A stretch of DNA of 64,000 nucleotides from Hoyosella rhizosphaerae (GTDB lineage Bacteria > Actinomycetota > Actinomycetes > Mycobacteriales > Mycobacteriaceae). Of the stretch, positions 56,268 to 64,000 are shown piece by piece. The stretch is from the NCBI RefSeq assembly GCF_014643175.1, contig NZ_BMJH01000001.1, positions 1,277,926-1,341,925 on the forward strand, given 5' to 3'. A program made the translations under genes and the position numbers. A model generated the notes under the pieces. The model saw nothing but the letters and a program-made list of their open reading frames with translations. It was not told the origin of the DNA and did not search any database. Position 1 is the first letter of the stretch; each line of letters starts with the position of its first letter.

Positions 56268-56303
56268 AGAGACCCGGTGCCGCTGGGGTGGCACCGGGTC
56301 TCT
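56268..56303 (-). terminator. Hairpin between the ABC permease and cyclase genes
   Basis: Fourteen-base arms (56268-56281 and 56290-56303, agagacccggtgcc and complement) pair exactly around an 8-nt loop. It lies after the permease gene on the minus strand and upstream of the cyclase GTG, so it probably ends the ABC operon. Confidence 0.7.
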
Positions 56304-56385
56304 GTTTACCGATCTCCACGGGGCGCACCACCACCCCGGAGTTCGGCATCTTGTGATTACTCCCGACTAGTAATCACAAGTCTTG

Positions 56386-57168
56386 TTAGGCGTCACGCTT
56401 ATTGAGAAGTACTAACGCGCCACCAAATATCACCGCGGTGACAGCGACGAAGTACGCCAGGCCACCCCAGTAGTTCCAGTGGAAAGTTTCGGCCAGCATT
56501 TCGCCCGCGAATCCTCTGCCACCGGTGAGGAAGTACTGGATGTTCAAGAACGGCAGGAAAGGCATAATGTGGTCGCCAACGCGGGGCAGGGCCGTAAGGA
56601 CATTCTCGACAAGCAATGGCCACAGCAACACGATCGTGACGGCTCCTGCTGTCTGCCGGACCAGTGAACCGATCGCTACGGCCAGAATCGACGCGAGGAC
56701 TGCGTAGACAACCAGTGACCCGATGGACCACAAGGTGTCACTGTTTGTCAGAACCAGTGCTTCGCCCTCGACGGGGCCTGCCACAAATCGTCCGATGAGG
56801 ACGGCAACAACAGATACGACGAGTACGAGAACGCCTGACCAGATCGCTGCGATTCCAGCTTTGGCAACAAGCACTTTGCTTCGGTTATTCGCCGCCATAA
56901 AGGTGTTTCGGATGACTCCGAAACGGTACTCGCTGGTGACTATCAGTGCAGCTAGCACCATAAGAACCATGATGCCGAACAGTTGCACACCGCCAAGGAC
57001 GGCCTCAGCTGTTAGTCCGCCGCCACCAAACTCTTCGGTGTCGAAGTTGCTGCTGAAGTGGGCAGTGACCCATGCCAAACCGAGTCCGGCAACGATCACG
57101 ATCGCGCTGCACCACCAAGGTGATTTCACTGATGTGAGCTTGATTCGCTCAGCTGCTAGAACGCCCAT
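56386..57168 (-). CDS. ABC-2 type transporter permease
   Basis: 260 aa with six hydrophobic segments: WWCSAIVIVAGLGLAWVTAHF, EAVLGGVQLFGIMVLMVLAALIV, GIAAIWSGVLVLVVSVVAVLI, IGSLVVYAVLASILAVAIGSLV, GAVTIVLLWPLLVENVLTAL and YWGGLAYFVAVTAVIFGGALVLL. Between helices 2 and 3 lies FGVIRNTFMAANNRSKVL. It is the membrane partner of the ATPase just upstream (1-bp overlap). ABC-2 exporters of this kind often export lipids or peptides; substrate not predictable. Confidence 0.9.
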   Translation of the reverse strand: MGVLAAERIKLTSVKSPWWCSAIVIVAGLGLAWVTAHFSSNFDTEEFGGGGLTAEAVLGGVQLFGIMVLMVLAALIVTSEYRFGVIRNTFMAANNRSKVLVAKAGIAAIWSGVLVLVVSVVAVLIGRFVAGPVEGEALVLTNSDTLWSIGSLVVYAVLASILAVAIGSLVRQTAGAVTIVLLWPLLVENVLTALPRVGDHIMPFLPFLNIQYFLTGGRGFAGEMLAETFHWNYWGGLAYFVAVTAVIFGGALVLLNKRDA

Positions 57169-58112
57169 CAGTGGACACCTCCTGCTGTATCGACGCCGAC
57201 TCCGTGGTATTCGACGGAGTCGCCGGTAAGTTTCATGAAAGCTTCTTCAAGTGATCCGCGCTGTGCTGCAAGCTCGTGCAAGGTGATCCGGTTTTGCGAC
57301 GCAATGTCACCGACCGCCTCTGTCGTTGTTCCGACCACGAGCAGCGATGGGGACTCAACTGTGCTGGCACCGTCTTCGCGAACGGTGAGACCGTGCGAGG
57401 TGAGTGCAGTGCGAAGTGCGTCGGCCTGCGGTGACCGAACCTTCACTGTGGCACCCGATGCACGTTCGACGAACTCGTCGACCGTTGTGTCAGCGATAAG
57501 TTGCCCCTTGCCGATAACGACCAAGTGTTCAGCAGTTTGGGCCATTTCAGACAGCATGTGGCTCGAAACGAGAACCGTGCGGCCCTCGCTTGCGAGTTGC
57601 TGCATGAACATCCGAATCCACCGAATTCCTTCGGGGTCAAGCCCGTTGACTGGTTCGTCAAACAGCAGGACTTCGGGATCGCCGAGAAGTGTTGCTGCGA
57701 GACCTAGTCGCTGTGACATTCCGAGGGAGAAGCTACCGGCCTTCTTCTTGCCTACGGCGCTGAGGCCAACAAGTTCGAGTACTTCGTCCACCCGAGATGC
57801 GGGGATCCCGTTGGTTGCCGCCATCCATCGGAGGTGACTCCTCGCCGAACGGTTGGGGTGCACCCACTTTGCGTCAAGAAGTGCACCAACATGGCGCAAA
57901 GGCTGCTTCAGTTCTGCGTACTTTTTGCCGTTGATCGTGGCTGTTCCGGCGGTTGGGTTATCCAGCCCGAGGATCATGCGCATTGTGGTTGATTTTCCCG
58001 CACCATTTGGGCCGAGGAATCCCGTCACAATTCCGGGACGAACGTCGAAGGTCAGGTTGTCGACTGCCTTCGTCGGTCCGTATGCCTTGGTTAGGCCGCG
58101 TACTTGGATCAT
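57168..58112 (-). CDS. ABC-2 type transporter ATPase
   Basis: 314 aa. Walker A GPNGAGKSTTM (about residue 34), signature SLGMSQRLGLAATLL (about 137-151), Walker B VLLFDEPVNGLDPEG (about 155-169) and switch His in SSHMLSE. The CcmA/DrrA-like ATPase domain is followed by a 90-residue C-terminal extension (RITLHELAAQRGSLEEAFMKLTGD), normal for the class. It starts ABC-operon transcription, with the permease gene overlapping its end by 1 bp. A 12-bp perfect inverted repeat lies 54 bp upstream. Confidence 0.93.
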   Translation of the reverse strand: MIQVRGLTKAYGPTKAVDNLTFDVRPGIVTGFLGPNGAGKSTTMRMILGLDNPTAGTATINGKKYAELKQPLRHVGALLDAKWVHPNRSARSHLRWMAATNGIPASRVDEVLELVGLSAVGKKKAGSFSLGMSQRLGLAATLLGDPEVLLFDEPVNGLDPEGIRWIRMFMQQLASEGRTVLVSSHMLSEMAQTAEHLVVIGKGQLIADTTVDEFVERASGATVKVRSPQADALRTALTSHGLTVREDGASTVESPSLLVVGTTTEAVGDIASQNRITLHELAAQRGSLEEAFMKLTGDSVEYHGVGVDTAGGVH

Positions 58113-58165
58113 GGTGAGAAGTCTGCCCGACAGGTCCCCTTTCCCACATCGTCCTTAGGTCTCAA

Positions 58166-58193
58166 CTTGAGTCATACTTTGGTATGACTCAAG
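58166..58193 (-). promoter_or_regulatory. Perfect 12-bp inverted repeat between thiG and the ABC genes
   Basis: cttgagtcatac (58166-58177) and gtatgactcaag (58182-58193) are exact complements around tttg. It begins 15 bp after the thiG stop and ends 54 bp before the ABC-transporter start, both on the minus strand. It may end thiG transcription (no clear T-run) or be an operator for the ABC operon. Confidence 0.6.
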
Positions 58194-58207
58194 CCCCTAA
58201 GCGACCC

Positions 58208-59179
<972 letters not shown>

Positions 59180-59183
<4 letters not shown>

Positions 59184-60277
59184 GTAAACCTCCTTGGGTG
59201 GGCCGACGCGATGTTCGGCATGGGCAAGCCCTCTATCTCAGCGCATACCGCGTCTGCGGTGAGTGGTGCGAGCAAAATGCCAGACCTTCCGTGTCCGGCC
59301 GCGACTATCGTGTCGTCACTAACCGCCCCGACCAGGGGTACGCCGTCGGGTGTCATGGGCCGCAATCCGGCGACATAGTCCGTGACCTCGTACTCGACGA
59401 TGCCGGGAAACACCACTTCTGCGTCCGCAATCAGGTCCCGTAACCCTCCCACCGTAACGGCAGTGTCGTGTCCTGCTTCGTATTGTGTTGCCCCGACGAC
59501 AAGGCCATCCGGTCGCGGCACAAGGTAGACCTGCCGCCCCCTGACCCAACCGCGAATAATGTACTGGGGTGGTTCGACGCTCGTCGACCGTCGCCGCACG
59601 CGCAAAACTTCCCCTTTGACGGGGCGGATGCGAATACTCGGCAGCAAACGCGGCGTCCACGGACCCGTCGCAACGATTCTCTTCGGTTCGGGCAACGATC
59701 GAAGGTCGGTCACTTGCTCCGTAATCGTAGTGACGCCCGTGAGTTCGCAGGCTTGCCGGAGAGCACGCAACAGCACTCGGTTGTCCACCGCAAGCTCCTG
59801 ATCCGCGAAGAACCCTGGACGCAAAGACCTCGACAACGCTGGCTCACGGTCGCGTAATTCCCGCCTCGTTAACATCGGGGCTTGTGCTCCGCGCTCGGCA
59901 AGCCACTGGTGGACTCGATGCACATTAGCTATGTCAGCATCATCCGCGCCGACGGTAATCGCACCGCGCGCCGTGATTATGTCCCGCCCCAACGCTCCGA
60001 GGTCGTCAACAAAACGCGGCCAGCGCTGCAGTGACGCCATCCCGAGGTCGAACAAGGCCTCCTCACCCGGCCATGCTTCACTCAGCGGCGCAACCATTCC
60101 GCCCGCAACCCATGTCGTGGTGTTCTCTAGCGGCGTTGGTTCGTACAAGCTGACAGTGTGCCCGTTCCGCGCCAGGCGCCACGCGATGGACGCACCGATG
60201 ACGCCACCTCCGACCACAGCGATCGAGCTCGACGACCTCGAGCTCACTGTGGTTGAGGTGGTTTCACTTGGGTACAC
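59180..60277 (-). CDS. thiO: Glycine oxidase ThiO
   Basis: 365 aa from a GTG at 60277. ThiO oxidises glycine to the imine used in thiazole synthesis. FAD-binding motif SIAVVGGGVIGASIAWRLARNG (about residues 19-40) and GHGRSGILLAPLTADAV near the C-terminus. The longer open frame to 60379 reads through the TPP riboswitch, so I place the start at the GTG preceded by GGAGG, seven bases away. Ser/Thr-rich residues 1-18 are an unstructured tail. It begins the riboswitch-led thiO-thiS-thiG operon; thiE is divergent. Confidence 0.93.
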
Positions 60278-60290
60278 CGAATATCCTCCA

Positions 60291-60374
60291 GCTCCCTGCG
60301 CCAGCATTACCTGGTCAGGTTCGACGGTCGGAGCGACGCGCTCCCTCTCAGCTTCCGTTCTTGAAGCTCCCGTG
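60291..60374 (-). ncRNA. TPP riboswitch controlling thiO-thiS-thiG
   Basis: Minus-strand THI core: CACGGGAGCTTC, then GGAAGCTGAGAGGGAGCG, then CGTCGAACCTGACCAGG, TAATGCTGGCGCAGGGAGC. The invariant CTGAGA and GAACCTGA loops are present. The 3' end at 60291 is followed directly by the thiO ribosome-binding site (GGAGG), again fitting translational control. It occupies the space between thiO and divergent thiE. Confidence 0.95.
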
Positions 60375-60419
60375 CACACGTGTGTGACAACTCCACGTTA
60401 GCCCGATACGGTCACAGGT

Positions 60420-61091
60420 GTGGAATCGCCGCGCGACCGTATTCGCTCAGCCCAGTTGTATCTTTGCACCGACGCCCGCCGAGAACGCGGGGATCTTGCT
60501 GACTTCGCAGAAGCTGCATTGTCTGGTGGCGTAGACATCATTCAGCTGCGCGACAAGGGTTCAGTTGGCGAGAAACAGTTTGGGCCCATGGAAGCTCAAG
60601 ATGAGCTCGCCGCGCTTGCGGTTCTCTCCGCAGCTGCCCATCGGCACGGAGCCCTGCTGGCCGTCAACGACCGAGCAGACATCGCCTTAGCCGCACGAGC
60701 TGACGTTCTGCACCTCGGCCAGCGCGACCTGCCCGTGCACTACGCACGAAGCATCGTCGGGAAAGACACAGTTATCGGGCGGTCCACCCACGATGCCCAC
60801 CAAGCAGAATTTGCAGCACACGAACCTGACATTGACTACTTCTGCGTCGGACCGTGTTGGAGCACCCCCACGAAGCCTGGTCGCACGCCCGCAGGTCTCG
60901 GCCTGGTGTGTGTCGCTCGTGACATCGAAACTGAACGACCGTGGTTCGCTATCGGCGGCATCGACGAGACACGTGTCTCGCAAGTGGTGGGGCACGGTGC
61001 TCAACGAATTGTGGTGGTCCGCGCCATCACTGAGGCCGATGATCCACACGCGGCCGCTCGCCGCCTCAAAACACAACTTCCGGCGCTATGA
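60420..61091 (+). CDS. thiE: Thiamine-phosphate synthase ThiE
   Basis: 223 aa from a GTG at 60420. It couples HMP-PP and thiazole phosphate to thiamine phosphate. Motifs: [22 protein letters not shown] (Gln/Arg of the pyrophosphate site), [57 protein letters not shown] and [15 protein letters not shown]. It is divergent from thiO and lies about 45 bp from the riboswitch on the other strand; no second riboswitch was seen on the plus strand, so it may not be TPP-controlled directly. Confidence 0.94.
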   Translation: MESPRDRIRSAQLYLCTDARRERGDLADFAEAALSGGVDIIQLRDKGSVGEKQFGPMEAQDELAALAVLSAAAHRHGALLAVNDRADIALAARADVLHLGQRDLPVHYARSIVGKDTVIGRSTHDAHQAEFAAHEPDIDYFCVGPCWSTPTKPGRTPAGLGLVCVARDIETERPWFAIGGIDETRVSQVVGHGAQRIVVVRAITEADDPHAAARRLKTQLPAL

Positions 61092-61982
61092 CCCACTAGC
61101 TGCCAGCCACGCCAGGATCGTTTTTGGACCCAGCACCCGCACATCACCTGGTAGGCGCTCCTTCAAACCGCGGTCCGCGCTCACGACGACAGTCGTCACC
61201 CTGTTGGTCGCGCTCCCGTCGGCAGCACTCCCGTCAGCGCTGCGTTTCGCACGTTCGACGATGTGATCATCACCAATCCCGTCAGCGGCGAACATTGTTA
61301 CTACGCCGGTGTCGTCGAACTTTTCGATAGCGCCGCGCGCCTGACCTTCTACAACAAGTTCCGCGCCGTTAACCCACCCGAAGCCACCACCCGGTAGCGG
61401 ACAAGTAACAGGAAAAGCATGCTGAAGTTCTTGCGCGAAGGCAAGCGTGGCCCCCGCCCTGTCCCGCCACCAGCCATTGGCCCTGGCTCCTACAACATTC
61501 GCGGAGTCAACAATGAGACGTATTTGCGTCAGTTCCAGTTTGGGCCACGTCTCCGCCAAACCCGGGTGAAGCCGGTAGCCCTTAACTTGAGATTCCGGGA
61601 CCCACGCCAGCGCAATGCTTTCGCTATTACCGACGGCCGGCATCTGACGGGCAATGTCGGCGACAACCGTGGTGTACTCCCAACCTGGGACATCCTCACC
61701 CGTCGCGACGCGAGCCCGCACCCGGACATGCTTCCGAGAAATCCCCGTCTCTTCCTCAGCTTCACGCAACGCCGCATGAATTTCGGTCTCATGACTATCT
61801 CGCGCCCCACCAGGCAAACCCCACGTGTCTCCGTGATGGCACCACTGGGCTCGATGTTGTAGGAGGACAGTGGGCGCGCCGGACGCATCCGGGCTTCTCA
61901 GCAACAAACCTGCTGCCCCGTGCTTGCCCCACCGGCGTACGCCATGAGACCCAACAACCCACCCATCACCGTCGCCACGCAT
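61086..61982 (-). CDS. Nudix hydrolase fused to a C-terminal NYN/PIN-like domain (MutT3 locus)
   Basis: 298 aa from the ATG at 61982 ([19 protein letters not shown]). The Nudix box is [23 protein letters not shown] (about residues 61-83), so a Nudix core is intact. After about residue 150 a second domain follows: [22 protein letters not shown] (catalytic-Asp loop of NYN/PIN-like nucleases), [12 protein letters not shown] and [19 protein letters not shown], which keep further acidic residues. Thus one protein may combine nucleotide-pyrophosphate cleavage with RNA cleavage. As I recall, mutT3 (Rv0413) is at this locus. Convergent with thiE (6-bp overlap). Confidence 0.87.
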   Translation of the reverse strand: MRGDGDGWVVGSHGVRRWGKHGAAGLLLRSPDASGAPTVLLQHRAQWCHHGDTWGLPGGARDSHETEIHAALREAEEETGISRKHVRVRARVATGEDVPGWEYTTVVADIARQMPAVGNSESIALAWVPESQVKGYRLHPGLAETWPKLELTQIRLIVDSANVVGARANGWWRDRAGATLAFAQELQHAFPVTCPLPGGGFGWVNGAELVVEGQARGAIEKFDDTGVVTMFAADGIGDDHIVERAKRSADGSAADGSATNRVTTVVVSADRGLKERLPGDVRVLGPKTILAWLAASGS

Positions 61983-62186
61983 CGCTGTCGAGCACCTCGC
62001 TTCCGCGGGAATCTCCCCCTCATTCCAGGGTAATTGCCAGATCTCAAATTGGTGACGATCGCGACACACCCCCCTCTGTCATGTAATGCATTACACACGG
62101 TGGAAGATGAAGGATAAAGAACCGGTTTGCGAACACAACCGTGGAACGCGAACTGTCGGCGCGAACTGATGGGGAGGTGTGGCGCG

Positions 62187-63629
62187 ATGCCCAAATCATC
62201 GGGCGCGCAGAAACACGAACCGGCATCGTTCGGGTTCAACCGATTCGGTATCGACCCGTCCGCTCCACAACCGCCCTCCGGTCAGGGCGAGCCGGAATGG
62301 CTCATGCCCAAGGCCCGAAAACCCAGCGCTCGAAAGTACGCAAAGTATTACCCGAACCAGGCGAATGTTGTGAGTGACATCGCCTCGTCGAGCCCAGGGA
62401 AACTTGTCCTCGCTGCTTTCGCTTTGATCTTGCTGTGTATTGGAGCAGGGGCGGTCACGGCATCATCGATCACCACGCGGCAGGATCAACTCGATGCCCT
62501 CATCGCCAATACGGAGCCGATCGCCAGTTCGGCACTTGAGCTCTACAGCGCGTTGTCGATTGCTGATGCTGCAGCCAGCACCGCATTCGTTTTCGGGGGA
62601 ATCGAACCGGACGACCTCAGGGACCGGTATTTGCGGGCGAACTTCGACGCGGCCCGTTCGATCGTCAACGCTTCGTCCCAAGTTGGCGATGATGATGGGC
62701 AAGCCCAGCAGCTTTTGTCAGAAATCTCCATGCACCTACCTCTGTATGCTGGGTTAATCGAGAGTGCCCGATCAAACAATCGAGTAGGCAACCCGGTCGG
62801 CGCCGCGTACCTCAACGAGGCGTCGCACATGATGCGCACACGAGTACTTCCCCAGTCTGAGGACCTGTACCGGACGCAAGCTCAGAAGGTTGCAGACTCG
62901 CACGCCACGTTCATTCATCCGCCATGGGCCGCGATCGCCACCGTCTTAGTGGTAGTGCTGATCCTTATCGGCGCGCAGATACGGTTGTCTCGAAAAACCC
63001 AGCGCACCCTGAATTTTGGGTGGGTGGTCGCAACTCTCGTGATGATCCTGGTCTTAATGTGGCTGCTCACGGTTGGGCTTTTTTCGCGCGCTGAAGCCAA
63101 CCGTGCACTAAACGAAGGAATCCGCCCACTAGACAAACTCGCTACTACCCGCATCCTCGCTCAACAGGCTCGCGCAGACGAAACACTCGGGCTTGCAAGG
63201 CGGGGCGAGGCCAGCGATATCGAAGCTAGCTTTTCTCGTGCTTCCGAAGCGGTGGCAGAGAACCTGTCCGCACTACAAGGCGACGATCGAATTTCTTCTG
63301 GCCGAGACGAGATTAATGCTGCAATTGCTGCCCACGATGGGTGGAGGCAGGCTCACGACCGGATGGCTGTGCTGTACAGCGCAGGTGATCACATTGGGGC
63401 TTCGCGTATCGCCGTCGGCGGAGGGGAGTTTGATTCCACTGCCCAGTTTGCAGCTCTCGACGACGCGCTGAGTGAGGGAATTGTCGCCACACGCGCGGAA
63501 GTTCGCACGGCCATCTTCCGCACTCGCAATGCTCTAGTGTTCGCTGCGGGCGGTGTTATCGCGCTGTCAGTCATCGCAGGCCTTGCTGTTGCCGGTGGGG
63601 TATGGCCACGACTCAGGGAGTATCAGTGA
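62187..63629 (+). CDS. glnX: GlnX-like four-helix membrane protein of the PknG signalling operon
   Basis: 480 aa from the ATG at 62187 (GGGGAGG eleven bases upstream); an earlier in-frame start (62127) has no such site. Helices near residues 70-92 (LVLAAFALILLCIGAGAVTA), 262-282 (AAIATVLVVVLILIGAQI), 293-313 (GWVVATLVMILVLMWLLTVG) and 450-472 (ALVFAAGGVIALSVIAGLAV). The two extracytoplasmic parts, between helices 1-2 and 3-4, are helical and acidic, like a sensor. In Corynebacterium and Mycobacterium, GlnX relays amino-acid signals from lipoprotein GlnH to kinase PknG, which controls 2-oxoglutarate dehydrogenase. glnH follows with a 4-bp overlap. Confidence 0.87.
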   Translation: MPKSSGAQKHEPASFGFNRFGIDPSAPQPPSGQGEPEWLMPKARKPSARKYAKYYPNQANVVSDIASSSPGKLVLAAFALILLCIGAGAVTASSITTRQDQLDALIANTEPIASSALELYSALSIADAAASTAFVFGGIEPDDLRDRYLRANFDAARSIVNASSQVGDDDGQAQQLLSEISMHLPLYAGLIESARSNNRVGNPVGAAYLNEASHMMRTRVLPQSEDLYRTQAQKVADSHATFIHPPWAAIATVLVVVLILIGAQIRLSRKTQRTLNFGWVVATLVMILVLMWLLTVGLFSRAEANRALNEGIRPLDKLATTRILAQQARADETLGLARRGEASDIEASFSRASEAVAENLSALQGDDRISSGRDEINAAIAAHDGWRQAHDRMAVLYSAGDHIGASRIAVGGGEFDSTAQFAALDDALSEGIVATRAEVRTAIFRTRNALVFAAGGVIALSVIAGLAVAGGVWPRLREYQ

Positions 63630-64000
63630 CGCGTATTGGTGCTCTGCGCAAGATCACGCTCGCCGCGGCGTTAGTAGTTGTTACCGCGACAAGTTGCGCA
63701 GCACCGTCAGAAGTGCCAGGGATCCCCCCGACGTATCCACCGTTACCGCTGCCGAGTGGCGCTGAAGTTGTGCCACACCCTGCGACGGTCGAGCCGCCGC
63801 CGAGTCTCGATTGCGACCCGACCGCCAGCCTGCGGCCGTCGGCTCCCAACCCGCCGCCGGGGGAACTTCCGCCCGACAACCCTGTCGCTGAGATCTACGA
63901 ACGGGGGCGCCTCATCGTCGGGCTCGATGCGGGTAGCAACCTTTTCAGCTTCCGCGATCCGATTTCTGGGGATTTGGTTGGATTCGATGTGGATATTGCC
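63626..64000 (+). CDS. glnH: GlnH-like amino-acid-binding lipoprotein (3' end outside window)
   Basis: 125 codons are inside the window. GTG start overlapping the glnX stop (GTGA). Signal peptide with lipobox ATSCAAP (Cys near residue 23), then a Pro-rich stretch of about 60 residues, then the start of the periplasmic binding domain (EIYERGRLIVGLDAGSN, FSFRDPISGDLVGFDVDIA), which is the classical amino-acid-binding-protein N-terminus. In mycolata, GlnH senses Asp/Asn/Glu-type amino acids for GlnX-PknG. pknG is expected directly downstream of the window. Confidence 0.92.
   Translation, partial: MTRIGALRKITLAAALVVVTATSCAAPSEVPGIPPTYPPLPLPSGAEVVPHPATVEPPPSLDCDPTASLRPSAPNPPPGELPPDNPVAEIYERGRLIVGLDAGSNLFSFRDPISGDLVGFDVDIA

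Overview
The window is bacterial chromosome from a mycolic-acid-lineage actinobacterium (Mycobacteriales/Corynebacteriales). The evidence is gene content and order. One block, der-cmk-rluB-scpB-scpA-parA ... xerD-nudix-pyrG-steA-recN-nadK-tlyA-(small ORF)-HAD-TPR, matches the M. tuberculosis Rv1691-Rv1713 neighbourhood as I remember it. A second block, groEL2 ... moeA-psd-pssA-CDC48 ... ybdK-sodC-LytR_C-DUF3263-def-xth ... thiC-thiD ... thiG-thiS-thiO/thiE-mutT3-glnX-glnH, matches Rv0410c-Rv0440. The rRNA sequences and the actinobacterial rrn leader elements agree. GC is moderate, and I cannot name a genus from sequence reading alone.

Layout. Positions 1-3.4 kb are a decayed accessory patch beside tRNA-Pro(GGG): the 3' end of a DUF1524/HNH nuclease with an Excalibur domain, an Ltp-type membrane-anchored protein, a dead tyrosine integrase, a small membrane protein and several hundred bases with no recognisable gene. 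From 3.5 to 20.6 kb, on the minus strand, lies a housekeeping block for ribosome maturation (Der, RluB, TlyA), chromosome handling (ScpAB, ParA, XerD, RecN), nucleotide metabolism (Cmk, PyrG, NadK) and division (SteA). An rRNA operon (16S-23S-5S, minus strand) fills 20.7-26.1 kb and sits exactly where the two syntenic blocks meet. From 26.7 to 29.3 kb is a phosphate cassette (Na/Pi cotransporter, coiled-coil protein, PstS-like lipoprotein). From 29.3 to 40 kb are groEL2 under a double CIRCE operator, a pseudouridine synthase, a HAD phosphatase, moeA, psd-pssA, a CDC48-type AAA ATPase and a polytopic membrane protein. From 40.1 to 46.3 kb is a six-gene Mrp Na+/H+ antiporter operon in which every junction is a 4-bp overlap. 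From 46.3 to 52.6 kb are ybdK, sodC, a LytR_C protein, DUF3263, def, xth, plsC and a GNAT protein. From 52.7 to 61.1 kb are thiamine genes in two riboswitch-controlled units (thiCD and thiOSG) plus divergent thiE, interrupted by a class III cyclase and an ABC-2 transporter. From 61 kb to the end are a Nudix-NYN fusion and glnX-glnH, whose expected third member pknG would lie beyond the window.

No CRISPR array and no complete mobile element were seen. The most unusual signals are: a gene-poor decayed island with an integrase whose catalytic His and Arg are both lost; steA without its usual neighbour steB/mctB; a phosphate-binding protein encoded with a secondary transporter instead of an ABC permease; two CIRCE elements forming one near-perfect 62-nt hairpin over the groEL2 promoter; a D1 AAA domain with degenerate Walker motifs; RluB with a roughly 300-residue Arg/Asp/Ser repeat tail; and a Nudix-NYN fusion. 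None of these alone demonstrates a new system. The phosphate cassette and the Nudix-NYN fusion are the ones I would test first.
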